NCBI GenBank assembly: GCA_020543525.1
Contig: JAHYIO010000001.1
Location: 2,232,001 to 2,296,000 of the forward strand
Reading direction: 5' to 3'
Origin: Coriolopsis trogii
Taxonomy: Eukaryota > Basidiomycota > Agaricomycetes > Polyporales > Polyporaceae
DNA length: 64,000 bases
Notes under the pieces: model-generated
The model's input: only the letters and a program-made list of their open reading frames with translations
The model's database searches: none
What the model was told of the DNA's origin: nothing
Translations under genes and position numbers: made by a program
Part shown: positions 35,242-46,124 of the stretch, piece after piece
Numbering within the stretch: position 1 is the first letter of the stretch
Layout of the letters: every line of letters begins with the position of its first letter

Positions 35242-37467
35242 CGTAGGCTCTGGAAGGGTGCGTAGATATACTGTAAACAGGACGTCGTCGTCCCAACGCG
35301 GATTACTGCATTCGAGGTAAGTGTCGTGGGCGCGGCGCACCGAGAAGGGAACTCACTATGGCTGCAAAGCTTCCATAAAGAGCGCGTATGGCACGTCGGA
35401 TGAGGGTGGATAGGCGGAAGGCTCGGTGGGCGTCCTTGGGTCCCGGAGAAAGGCGATTGGGGAGGTGTTGGACTCCCAGAGAGAAGTATGGTGCTTTATG
35501 TAGGGGAATGACTGGCAGAGCTGCAGGGGGCTAGAGTTCGGAGAAGGGCGCTTGACAACCTTGTCCAAGTCGGAGGTGCAGATTGTTTGTTTTCGCTGAA
35601 GGACATGGATGGCGGCGGAGATCGATAGTGAGTCGCGGGGTTGCACTGAGACCGCCAACGCGTCTGCCATCACTCACCAAACAATCTTGTTTGTAGCTGT
35701 GGGCGTTCCCGTCCCTAAACGCGCGTGAGCGGACCAATCCTCTCGCTCGACGGTCATCATGTCCTTCCACTCACCTAGTCCGAATGCAGAGCTTGTTGTT
35801 GACTGCTGGCAAAAGGCAGGGTCACGGCGAGCGGGGTCGAAATTTGTGGATACCAGACGCTTGCCGATGGTGCTGCGCGTCCCGGATCGGTTCGTGCTAG
35901 GTCTTGGCCTTCTCCTTTGCCTTAGGAACGAGCTGCTGAAGGTGCGACACCTTTGTGCTCTGGCTTTTTATGCGCTTGAAAAGGGAAGCAGAACGCGGCC
36001 TGCTGAGTGCTGATCTTATTGTCCCCGACCCAGATCAATTTACAACGCGGTTGGAAATCGTCGCAGGGTGCGTATTCCGCGCACTAGACAGTCCCCCTCG
36101 CTGGTTCAGCAATTTCCTAATGAACGTACTGGCGGTGTGCGAGCGCAACACCCTTCCACCGGCAGGGGACAAAGCAAGGGTTTTGCGGAAATTCCCGCTT
36201 GCGGAAGGCAGGTACCCCAACAAGGACTTTTTGATGCTTGTGCGTTTCATTAGGCATCAGGTTCCGCATGTAGGACACATGGGAACACTCACCTCCGCGA
36301 AATCGCAGACTCCACCATGCACCTGCGGCCCGAGTCCAAGCCTTTAGGCGCTCGTCAGCCTCACCTTTTACACTCGCTTAGTATTTGGCCAAATTAGTAC
36401 ATAACAACAAGTTCAAGTTACGCCACAGGGGCACCCGTGGCTAAAATGTATGAGGAATCCTACTTCTCACGAAACACTCGATGCCTCAACAGTGAGGGAT
36501 GGGGATGACATGCATGTAGTATCCTTGGGCATCGCAGTCGGCGCGGTGGCTTCTCCGAGTCGTCCATGGCAGGCAATATCTATAGTCGGTAATTACTCAT
36601 CGTGGGTGGACCCTGAATCTGGGCGCGAGGCTTAGGCGTGAACTTGCCGAGTGGCACCCTACGAGTATAGCGACGATGATGCCAGTGATTTGACACGGAT
36701 TCCCTCCATGGCCAAATTGCTTGGTGGACATGGCATGCAGGTTGCGCAGGTGAGAGACCAGGTGAGAGACTGAAACTCTAACTTCCCATTGTGCTACGTT
36801 ACCCACCATCTTGCACAAAGCAAGGTAACCCTCACCACAAGGCACAACGGAGGCGGGAGCTTCCCGCGTGCCAGAGACGCCGCGAGGAAAAATCGCGTCA
36901 CATTCATGTGGTCGGCAGACTCGTGTCCGACGCAGATCTCGTCTTCATTACGACATCGTCGCGCTCATTAGGACCTGGATTGCACGCCCGGTGTATAAAA
37001 AAGTGAGTAACACGCGACCCGATATGAGCCACTCGTTATTGCAGCCGAGTGGCACATCACCGTGCAGCCTTCCGAGTCGGAGTGGCTACGCCCATTCCCC
37101 CGTCCCCCTTTCTTTACCCTTTGCGAATCCGAGTGTCGAGAATACCGCACTGTCGAGCACTTTGTGTTGACCATACTCATATTTTCTACAACTCGTACAG
37201 TACAACACTATTTTCTACGATAAACCGAAAACTCTTACCTTACTACTATGACGAGGCCGTACTACAGAGTGGCGATGTGCATAGGATGTTCCATAGCAAC
37301 AAGAGGAAGAAGAAAATACGACCTACGAAGCCATGACCTGCTGAAGCTATACAACAGGACCTCATCGTCCGATAAATGAAGACTTAACGATAGCGCAACG
37401 CCACATATCTCACACCATTCGCTCAGCGCGACGAGCCTAGCGCCAGACACACAGAGGCGTCGACATC
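35242..37467. other. 2.2-kb gene-poor region with fragmentary open frames
   Basis: No complete gene is supported. Plus-strand frames at 35759-36013 and 35955-36347 have protein-like segments (for example LIVPDPDQFTTRLEIVAG, AGDKARVLRKFPLAEGRYPN) but cannot be joined by consistent splice phases, so they may be a decayed or unrecognised gene. A plus-strand GTATAAAAAAG near 36970-36981 is TATA-like without an obvious downstream product. The right part is more AT-rich than the gene-bearing DNA. No terminal repeats were found. Confidence 0.4.
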
Positions 37468-40060
37468 TCAGTTGTGCCTGATGCCCGAGCCCGAGGGCTG
37501 CGCATTTTCGCGCCGGGGAGACGTCGGGAGGAGTTCCTCGACGATCTGCGACACGATATCGTCCTCGCGCTCCTTGCTCACCTCACCACCGCGCGGAACA
37601 TGCTTGTCCACCTTCGACGGCAGAACAGGATACTTGGCGGCCGTGAAGCCCATCTGTGGAACAAGGCAAGGTCAGCTACTAGGGTCCTGCCTAGAAGAGT
37701 GAACAATAGATACGCACATCGTCCAAGCGCCTGACAATGGACTCTGCCGCCGCTGCGCGGCCGCCTTGACTAGTTCTCCCAGAGCCGAACGTACCCCATG
37801 ACGCGTTGCGGTGGTGTCCGGAACCGTGCATGGTCTGCGACCTTCGTGGGACACTGTAGAGCTCGAGTTGGGGGAAGGGGCCGCGGGCGTTGCTGATGAT
37901 CTGAGGAGCGGGTTCCGCTGACGCGTTCTGAGCCGCTGCAGCTGATGACTCGCCTACGGGACGAACGACTGGCTCCTGGGCGTCGGGGCTGATGGGGCTG
38001 TCGTGGACGTCCTTCATCTCACTGAAGAGTACGCGAAAGCGGCGATCAGCATGCCTGCCTCTCGGGAAGTGACCGTGGACCATGGGGACGTACCTGTCCG
38101 TCGAGACGTTCATCTTGCGCTTTTTGCGCTCCTCCCTGAAACGACGATACTTCTCCTTCTCAGCGATGTATGCATCCTTAGCGGCTTGTAGGGCTTTCTT
38201 CGCGGCGTCGGGAGATTCCGAAGACGTCGCGCCGTACATGGTAACCTCAGTATCCTGTCCAGCATCGGTGGGTCTAGGAGGAGGAAGGGCAGGGACGGTG
38301 TCCTCCCAGCTGGCGTCCGGGTGTTGGTGTTGGTGGTGCCAACCAGGATGAGGCCCATGCGGGCCGGCGAAGGGGTCATCAGGACCCCACTCACCTGGAT
38401 GATGATGATCTCCATGCATATGCGGAGGTCCGAAGTGATGAGGTCCACCATACCCGAAGTGGTGAGGCGGCGGGCCTGCAGGACTGCCGCCATGAGGGAA
38501 AGGCCCACGATGATGGTGTCCAAACGGTCCGTGCTGCCCCGGATGTGGAGGCGGAGGCGGAGGAGGGACGGGCGGTGGGCCAGGGGGTGGGGGTGGGCCG
38601 GCGGGAGTATGGAGATACTCAAACGGACGCGGTGGTGGTGGTGGAGGTGGGAAAGGACCCGCTCGCTCGCCCCAGCGAGGACCGAAAGACCCCCAGGAAG
38701 GTGGACCGCCACGGCGCCCACCACGTCCACCTCTGCCAGCATACCCGCCAAAATGACCTCTCCGGTGCTCGTCCCACGTCCAACCACCTTCCGGTCGCTC
38801 TCGGAGAGGAGTGGAAGTCACAGGCTCCATACCAGCACCTGCGAGGTGCTGAGCTTGAGAGTCTTCGGGTTGCGTACCTGTAACGTTGATATCCGCTAGA
38901 ACGCGGATGACATTGCTAAGGGCGTCCGCGACCCTACGACCCGCGGTCTCCTCGGCAGAACGTCTCTGGTCTGCCGCGGCCGGGCGCAGCTCTTCCCCGG
39001 TGATGATGGCACTTCGACGGATCTCCTCCGCGGCACGTGTGACTTGCTCGCGGTGAGTCTGCCAATACGCACCATTGGAAGCGTTGCGGACGATGTTACG
39101 AATGCCCTCAGAAAGCTCAGGGTGAGACGCAAGAATCGTCGACAGGGTGCTAAACAGGTTCGCGACATCGTTCGCGATGTTAGACGGCGGCGAGGGCGCG
39201 GAGTTTAGGTCGGGAAGGGGTGGATCGTCGTGTTGCCCAGCAAGGATGGTGGGCGTCCGCGACTTCGGAGTCGGAGTGCGTGGGCCAAGACCGGTGGAAG
39301 TGCGACTGAGGCTCGTACGCTTGCGGAAGACGGCGTCCGTGCTCGCGTTAGTCACAGAGACAACGTGGATGGGATGCTTGGGGCTCGTTTCCTCTGCAGC
39401 GATGACTGACTGGGTCGACGAAATGGTGTCGGGAGTGGGGGAACGGAGGTCCGCCGAGCGCGCTCTGCCCTTGCCCTTATCGACAGTGGGCGTCGAGACA
39501 TTGATCTCAGGTAGCGTATTGGTAGAGTCGGTGGTCACAGAGTCGCGGTCGCCCCGGTCGTCTTGCCTGAGCTGGGAGACGTCTGCGTCACTGTCGAGGA
39601 CTTCGACGAATGCGTGGGGTTGGTCTGGGTTGAAGAGCCCGGCCAGGCCGGTCGGGATAGGCTGCCAACCATCCTCAACTTCCATCTCAAACAGAACGGG
39701 CGCAGAGCGGCCGAAGGTATTGCGATAGTTCAAGGCAGATGCGGTGCGCGGGGTTTCCGGGAGTGGTTTGTCGTTTCGGAGAGCATCGAGGTCTCGGACA
39801 ACAAACTTGACAAGGGAGAGCGTACCGTCAGGCCTCCGAGAGATTGCAGACTCGTAGAAGTCCTGGAGCTCTTCCTCGGAGCTGAGGGTGACTTCGTCTC
39901 CGTCGCTATCAACGTATGAGACGCCGACGCTCCTGAGGGGAATGTCGTATAGAGCCTCAATCTTGGCAGCAAGAGTGTCCCAAGAAGGCCTCTCCTGAAA
40001 CGTTACGCGACGGACGAGTCCGTCAGGAGGCTGAGATAGCTTGAACTGAATGGGAGACAT
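37468..40060 (-). CDS. PB1-domain protein with His/Gly/Pro-rich region
   Basis: Exons 38094-40060, 37718-38021 and 37468-37653 give 818 residues. The N-terminal ~90 residues are a PB1 domain: VRRVTFQERPSWDTLAAKI, then VDSDGDEVTLSSEEEL, an acidic OPCA-type motif that binds a basic-type PB1 partner. A long Ser/Thr/Pro-rich middle, an Arg/Gly patch and about 160 residues dominated by His, Gly and Pro (DNA ~38300-38760) follow, then a charged helix (KEKYRRFREERKKRKM). The C-terminus has a compact block GFTAAKYPVLPSKVDKHV, reached only after the last intron. The 72-nt first intron (38022-38093) is stop-free and in frame, so retention would insert 24 residues. Probably an assembly scaffold; no named orthologue recognised. 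Confidence 0.82.
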
Positions 40061-40481
40061 GGCTAGAGAGGATGACGACTTGAAGATTGGAGCATGGGCT
40101 TATATACCCAGGCTGGGTAGAGTTGTACTAGTCATTTCCAACTCCGCTGCGCAGCGTATGATTGACTTTCCTTCCAGACGCCCGCTGCGCATGCATTGAG
40201 CACTGCCACATTTGTTGGGCCTTGCCTCAAACTGCCGTGGACGCGTCAGTCGGTGCTCTCGATCGCTGCGCGTAGTATACGGCTGCATGCTTTCCCGATG
40301 ACTGCGCGCCTTACTTTGACTCCGATACTTACAGTGGCATCCGAATCAAGCAGACAAATCATGACTCGAATGACGCAGCTTGACATACAACTTGGTTCAT
40401 TGATTCTGCGGTCTATCTTACATGTGTACGTGCACTGTGGTGATTCGAAGCCTCCGACTGACTCCAAAGCGCGCAGTTCGT
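40061..40481. promoter_or_regulatory. Promoter of the PB1 gene and 3' flank of xylose reductase
   Basis: On the minus strand a TATATAA box lies at 40100-40106, about 40 bp before the ATG at 40060. Overlapping it upstream is a perfect 15-nt palindrome (40105-40119, arms TACCCAG/CTGGGTA around one G). If the TATA box works at normal spacing, the 5' UTR would be only about 10-15 nt. Confidence 0.55.
40100..40119 (-). promoter_or_regulatory. TATA box overlapping a 15-nt palindrome upstream of the PB1 gene
   Basis: Minus-strand TATATAA at 40100-40106 abuts a perfect palindrome at 40105-40119 with TACCCAG and CTGGGTA arms. A dimeric factor bound there would sit directly on or next to the TATA box. 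Confidence 0.55.
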
Positions 40482-42048
40482 CTAGGCGAAAATTGCAAGT
40501 CTGGGGTCGAGGTCGACGGGATCGTTGAGCTGCGCATTCCTTCTTGTTAGTACGAATCGGTACCGAACTGGGTCACGGAACTTACCCGGAGGCCGATGTT
40601 GAGCGAGCTAAGGGTCTTCATGTCGTCCTCAGAGAGCTCGAAGCTCGTGGCTGCCAAGTTCTGGACCAGACGCTCGTGGTTGTTCGACTTGGGAATAACC
40701 GCGAGGCCTTGTTGGAGTGCCCAACGAAGGAGAACTTGAGCAGGAGCTGTTCACAGGGAGCGTCAGTACACGAGGTTTAAGAGACATAGAAGACCGGCTC
40801 ACTCTTCTGGTTCTTGGATGCGATGCTACCGACGGTGTCATGCTCTAGAAGGCTGACAGCGTTCTTGTGGGCACCGAGCTCAACGTAACTCTGAGGACCG
40901 AACGAGGAATATGCCGTAACAGCAATGCCGAGGAGCTTGCAGTACTTGATCAGGGGCTCCTGAGTCAAGTACGGGTGAAGCTCGACCTGGAGGACCTGGG
41001 GCTCGATGCGGGCGTATTTGTGAATGTCATGAATCAGCGCTCCTTGGGCATTACTACATGTTTGCTCAGTGTGCTTTCCTCATGCCATGATATCTCACGA
41101 ACCTGATACCAATGTTCTTCGCTAGACCGCTGTCGACGAGCTTCTCCATCTCAGTCCATGTCACCTGGAAGGGAACATTGACTGCGAAGGTTCAGTATGG
41201 GCCAACCACATCATCAAGCGCTCACTTACTCGGGTGGATCTTGCCGTCAAGTCCCCACCATTCCTGAGGGAACTTGGTCTTGGGGTCAATGTACTCGAGG
41301 GAAATGGGGAAGTGGACGAGGTAGAGGTCGAAGTAGTCGAGGCCCCATAACGAGAGGGAGTTCTTGCAGCCCTCCTCAACCTGTCGTAGGTCCGAGGCAT
41401 GAGAACACTCGAACACGGAGAGACGGAAGACCATCCACATACGCGCTCCTTTTCGTGGTAAGTGTTCCAGAGCTACATTCCCAGACAATCAGCTCCAGGA
41501 ACCAATCGGAGAATTCGCGAGCAAACCTTGGAGGTGATCCCTGTATGGTTTGTTTGTAAGTGAAAAATACATGGTCACATGCCAGGAATATGTTGCTCAC
41601 AGACATCCTCGCGCTTGATAAGTCCATCCTTGATGGCGCGAGCGATACCCTCACCAGCCTCCTTCTCGTTACCGTAGTCAGAGGCACCGTCGAATAGGCG
41701 GTATCCCTCCTTGATGGCGTTGTAGACGGTCTATGAGAGTGAGTTAGTTTGCGTCCCATCTTCCGGCTGTGCGTTGAACATACCTGAGCGCAAGTCTCCT
41801 TGGTGACCTGAAGGAACGGCGCGTCAGTGCATGCATAGTGGTATGTGAGCGAATTATCCGCACCTTCCAGAGACCGAAGCTGAGAATATGAGAAGCGAGG
41901 TGTCACAAACTGTCTAGCGATAACGTGAGGAACTAAGCTTACCCTACAAGAGGCATCTTGACACAATGCGATGAGTACGCTGCATGCGCGAGAGGAGGCT
42001 AGACTGTACCTTTGCACCAGTGCGCTTGAGAGTAGCGTGAGTGGCCAT
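40482..42048 (-). CDS. xyl1: NAD(P)H-dependent D-xylose reductase (aldo-keto reductase)
   Basis: Reduces D-xylose to xylitol, and often L-arabinose, in pentose catabolism; cytosolic. Twelve exons: 42010-42048, 41943-41956, 41864-41879, 41784-41807, 41601-41730, 41527-41540, 41443-41472, 41230-41380, 41103-41181, 40803-41053, 40586-40746 and 40482-40529. They give 318 residues, the family length. The catalytic tetrad is Asp45, Tyr50, Lys79 and His112 ([20 protein letters not shown]). The cofactor motif [11 protein letters not shown] is of the NADPH-accepting type, and the C-terminus ends [14 protein letters not shown]. Five exons are 30 nt or shorter, each carrying conserved residues. Divergent from the ketopantoate reductase gene. 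Confidence 0.93.
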
Positions 42049-42427
42049 GACAAGAGGGAGATGGTGAGAGGTAGAGAGAGAGGGTGGAAGGATCTCCGAG
42101 ACGAGGGCGCTGCTATTTGAAGGACTCCCCCGGGGGCCGGGACGACGAAGAGGCTTGTGCGGGCCGCAGGGGGAATCGGCAAGTATACGAGAAGAGGATC
42201 GATGTTCATCGATGCAGCATCTGTCGCGGTCAAATGATATCATCCTCGTCCTCGGGCAATTCCCGGCACCACCGCCGTTCTTGGTCGCCTTCCGCATCTG
42301 GCAGTCGGCCGCTTGACCAATGGCGGGGCCGGGACCGGTGGGCCGTCGTGCCCGCTGAGCGCCTAGGTGTCTGGGACGGGAAGTGGAAGCGCCGGGAGGA
42401 CTCTGCTCCTCCGTCGACAGTCCGTCG
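42049..42427. promoter_or_regulatory. Divergent promoter, xylose reductase / ketopantoate reductase
   Basis: 379 bp serve both genes. A CCAAT box on the plus strand is at 42317-42321, about 107 bp before the plus-strand ATG. GC-rich blocks (CCCCCGGGGG near 42126-42136; GCGGGG just after the CCAAT) fit the SYGGRG consensus of the carbon-catabolite repressor CreA/Cre1, which commonly controls pentose genes. Binding is inferred only from the match. Confidence 0.4.
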
Positions 42428-43723
42428 ATGCGCATACACGTCCTCGGCCTCGGCGCAGTTGGCTCCTTTGTCGCGTTCCACCTCCGTCGCACCCTCAATC
42501 CCAAGCACGCCGTCATTGCCCTCCACCGACGCGACTCCGCCCCCGCTCTCCCCCGCAATGGCACCATCACGCTCACTGCACAGGACCTGCATGACACACA
42601 GGACGGCGTCGAGCATCACGCATACACCATGCATGACAATCACTACTTCAAGCATGAGATGTCGCACGCGCTCAAACTCTCGCTTCAGCGAAGGGGCGAC
42701 TATGCCCTCCCCCTCCCCCGTCCCAAGGATCCCCACGGTCTACCTGTGCTCGACGGTCACATCGACTCGCTCATCGTCACTACAAAAGCGTATGTCATCC
42801 CCCACGTCATGGAATCCATACAGCAGCACATATCCCGTGACACCACCATTGTCCTCCTCCACAACGGAATGGGCGTGTACGAGCATCTCGTGAAGACTCA
42901 CTTCGCGAACCCGGACGAACGTCCCAACTTCATTCTCTGCACCAACACCCACGGTCTCTACCGCAAGGACCCCCTGCACGTCGTCCAGACCGGGTACGGT
43001 GAGATTCAGCTCGGTATCGTCCCGGACCCGCTCAAGCGTAACTACGAGGCGTCTCTCGCCGGCGCGCGTCACGCGCCCTCTACAGACCTCTCCCTGGACG
43101 ACATCGTCAATCTGAGCGACAGCACTCTGCCCACTCGATACCTGAACCTCCGCAATACCATTGCCGCGCTCACAAGTGCTCGTGCCCTCGGTGCGACGTG
43201 GCGCCCGTACGAAGAGGTGCTTCTCTCCATGAAGCGCAAGCTCGTCGTGAACGCCTTCGTCAATCCCCTCACCGCTCTGCTTCAGTGCAAGAACGGACAA
43301 CTGCTGCAGATGGACTACAGTCGCTGGATTCTGGAGCGTCTATGCCAAGAAGCGGAGATCCTGTTCAAAGAGCAAACTCATAGGGATAACAAGAGGTTGA
43401 GGAGGGAATGGCAAGAACTCGTAGAGGAGCAGGGAGAAGTCGTCGGTCCGCCCTCTCGTCTCCTCTTTCCTCGCTCTTTAGAGAGAGGTGCCCTCCAAGC
43501 GGAGGTGGAGCGCGTCATAGAGCTGACCAAGGACAACTACTCGTCCATGTCCACGGACGTGAAGCTAGGGCAACTTACCGAGATCGAGTATATCAATGGG
43601 TACCTTCGCAGGCTTTCCCAGCAGTTTCGTAAATCAGCGCTGGTCAACGACACGCTCTATCAGCTGGTCAAGATGCGTACCTTCATACCTCTGGTTGGAA
43701 GGCCACAGCGAGAATCTGGCTAG
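42428..43723 (+). CDS. PAN5: 2-dehydropantoate 2-reductase (ketopantoate reductase)
   Basis: NADPH-dependent reduction of ketopantoate to pantoate in pantothenate/CoA synthesis. Intronless, 431 residues. The N-terminus MRIHVLGLGAVGSF is the Rossmann GxGxxG dinucleotide-binding loop (Gly7, Gly9, Gly12). Further family marks are SLIVTTKAY with the catalytic Lys, VLLHNGMGV, KRKLVVNAFVNPLTALL with the conserved Asn, and the C-terminal SSMSTDVKLGQLTEIEYING substrate-binding segment. The protein is longer than bacterial PanE (about 300 residues) because of insertions typical of fungal members, notably around the His-rich HHAYTMHDNHYF and a charged helix near residue 330. Start is the first ATG in frame. 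Confidence 0.92.
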   Translation: MRIHVLGLGAVGSFVAFHLRRTLNPKHAVIALHRRDSAPALPRNGTITLTAQDLHDTQDGVEHHAYTMHDNHYFKHEMSHALKLSLQRRGDYALPLPRPKDPHGLPVLDGHIDSLIVTTKAYVIPHVMESIQQHISRDTTIVLLHNGMGVYEHLVKTHFANPDERPNFILCTNTHGLYRKDPLHVVQTGYGEIQLGIVPDPLKRNYEASLAGARHAPSTDLSLDDIVNLSDSTLPTRYLNLRNTIAALTSARALGATWRPYEEVLLSMKRKLVVNAFVNPLTALLQCKNGQLLQMDYSRWILERLCQEAEILFKEQTHRDNKRLRREWQELVEEQGEVVGPPSRLLFPRSLERGALQAEVERVIELTKDNYSSMSTDVKLGQLTEIEYINGYLRRLSQQFRKSALVNDTLYQLVKMRTFIPLVGRPQRESG

Positions 43724-44081
43724 GTGTCCCTACCCTTGATGTACGTGATGCAATGTCTCCCACCATATTTCGCTCATGCTCTGTTGTCCACGTCGACATA
43801 GATTGCTCCTGGTCGAGCAGCCACGAACTGCCCGGCGAGCCATGCTTTTGGGTGTCGGCACCCGCGTACGCATAGTCGTACGCCTGACATTCTGGCCCCC
43901 CGTGTTGGCCGACAAGCACCCCTTCCAACGCACCTCCCTCTCCTTGTTACGCAATGCTGTCCTCGCTATCCACCTCTACGCAAAAAGTATCACTGCTTCA
44001 TGCGCCTAATCCTAATTTACACCTAGACTCCTGTACAACAAGGAAGATTGAAGACGATCTGATTGTAACTTGTACCTGCCG
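43724..44081. other. Convergent 3' flanks, ketopantoate reductase / FBXO21-like gene A
   Basis: 358 bp between two stop codons; nothing beyond presumed 3' UTRs was seen. Confidence 0.35.
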
Positions 44082-46124
44082 TCATGCAACACACACCATT
44101 CCGTCACTAGCCTTGACGACCTGTTCGGACCAGCGGCGCGCAACCTTAACATCATCGGGATACTGCTCCAGAAGCTGAGGAACCGGGACGAGGTAACCTC
44201 CGACACCGTCCTCACGAGGCACGTACGCGTCCTCGAAGAACTGGTCGAATTTGTGGACGTTCCCTCGCAGCCATCTCAAGTGTTCTCGACTTAACGACGC
44301 CGGGGTGAACACGTCATTGATGCCATACTCTGGAAAACCGTGTCAGTACTGGCCGCCAAGACGGGGGGCTTTACGCACCTTTGCACCTCTTTTCAGTGAG
44401 GACGACGTACTTCACCCCCACGCCAGGGCCGATCTGCTATACGGAGCGGTCAGCCTTCCTTCACACAGGGTATCTCATGCCTCCTACGCACGGACCAGCC
44501 AATGACACACGCCAGCCCGTCCTGCGGGTGGGTGACCACCTGCCCGACGAACGCCCTGAAACCCAGCTTCCGCAGCTCCGCCTCACCGGTTGGCCGTCTG
44601 CGCGGTCGACGGACCGCATGGACCCAATGGCTCTCCACGTTCGCCCTGACGTCGCGGATGAACTCGTCGCGTTCTGCGGGGGGAAGGTGCTGCCCGAGCC
44701 CATCGACGAGCACGATCTGCGCGTCGAGCGGGAAGTCGTCCAGTACGTCCGCTACCTCGGGGTGGATCTGGATCATGCCCGCGTTGTTGGACGCGAACAT
44801 GACCGAGATGGCGTAGAAGACCTTGTTGGTCCCGTTCCCGTACTGGTCCCGGTGCTCTTTGAGGTTGCCGCGCATTGTCGCGAAGGCGTTGGTCACGATC
44901 CGCGTCGCGATCGTGCTGAGCGGCGCGGGCGTCACCGAGTCGGTGGGAAACGTCCGGGGCAGGAGGGCTTCCTTGAGCATCTCATGCGGGTCAGTGCTCG
45001 TGAAGACGCGGATAGGGGCGTCTTGGCAGACGTCGAGCAGTATGCCACCTTGCGTGGGGTCTGGCGGGGTGATGTGGACGAGCACCTTGTTGCGCATGTT
45101 CGTCGGGGCAGCCTCGATCCCGAGGCGGCGGCAGACGGCGCAGAAGACGAACGCGATAGACATGGGGATTGTGGCACGTCCGCCTTTGCCCAAGATGTAG
45201 TGAGGGAACTGGTTGAACGGGAAATAGAATGTGGTATCTGCTGGCCATGGGAGGTGTCAGGTTGTGCTACCCGTCCAAAGGGCTACCGTGCACTCGCCTT
45301 GTGCAACACAAAAGCCTTCTTGATGTAATAGGAAGTGGCGGATCGACGTTACTATCTCTGGCAGGTCGTAGCTTGGATTCGTACTGTCTAAGTCCCAGCC
45401 TTCTTTACTCAACCATTCACGGCAGAGGATTGTGAGCTCGTCCAGCTTTCCCTGAATCTATGGTGAACGCTTCATTCGGTCAGTCTTTATATTAGACCTG
45501 TGTTGACGAACTAGCCTCTGAAGGTGCTATGCCAATGAAGGTCGACAATCCAATCATGATATCCTCGAAACCAATTCCCTCGACGACCGGTCTTGAGAGT
45601 CGAATCCATTTTTGGATGGTGTCGTAACGCAAAAGAGCACCCACGGCGGCTTTTGCCCAAAATCGTCTGGGGATAGCATGAGGAGCAGGCTCTTCGACTA
45701 TGTCATCGACCTCTGGGTCACGGAAGCATCGTGGAATAGGTGCGCGGGTGGCGACCAGTTCTAAGACGTCGAAGACATCATAAGATAGCTCGACAGCTAT
45801 GCGGCTCGCAGCCGCGTTGCGATTTTGTGGCCGCGAGTTCAGCTCGTCCAGAAGTTGGACGGCGACCATGTCGAGCTTGTACCGCTCGATGAACAACAAT
45901 CGCCAGTCGTCGCCTAGCCTGGCAAATCGCTCGCGCTCTTTGTGATCGACATGCCGCGTGTACCGAGATTTGTAGAGGTGTTCCCAGACAGGCCTCGCGC
46001 GAGCAGCGGCGTGAGTAGCGGTGCTTGCGAAGAGGCAATTGACAACCGCCTTCAGGCTCGTTGGATCTCGGCCCGGGAGCTGCAGCAATACTTGAGTATA
46101 CAGTTCGACGGGTAGAGACTGCAT
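44082..46124 (-). CDS. FBXO21-like protein A: F-box, SirB1-like and YccV-like domains
   Basis: Exons 45516-46124, 45310-45457, 44492-45237, 44379-44436 and 44082-44329 give 602 residues. An F-box starts at the N-terminus (LPVELYTQVLLQLPG; PVWEHLYKSRYTRHV). From ~205 a transglutaminase-like SirB1 fold is seen (FPHYILGKGGRATIPMSIAF, CAVCRRLGIEAAPTN, GGILLDVCQDA). The C-terminus is a YccV/HspQ-type hemimethylated-DNA-binding-like domain (RAFVGQVVTHPQDGLACVIGW; GPGVGVKYVVLTEKRC). This is the architecture of animal FBXO21, an SCF receptor. The SirB1 Gly-His-Phe motif is replaced by Arg-Asn-Lys, so it is probably not catalytic. Intron 1 best fits GC-AG ends (45458-45515). A paralogue lies at 48178-50390. 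TATATA at 46207-46212 may be its promoter. Confidence 0.83.

Noticed and set aside
35356..35673. 105-codon minus-strand frame upstream of the F-box start
   Set aside because: It cannot be spliced in phase to the F-box protein and resembles 5' leader or promoter DNA.
36300..37400. Solo LTR or retroelement remnant
   Set aside because: AT-richer sequence and a TATA-like motif are present, but no paired TG...CA ends, target-site duplication or polyprotein motifs were found.
38850..38890. Short intron in the PB1 gene near GTACGCAACC
   Set aside because: At about 39 nt it is below the size seen elsewhere and splicing is not needed for the frame.
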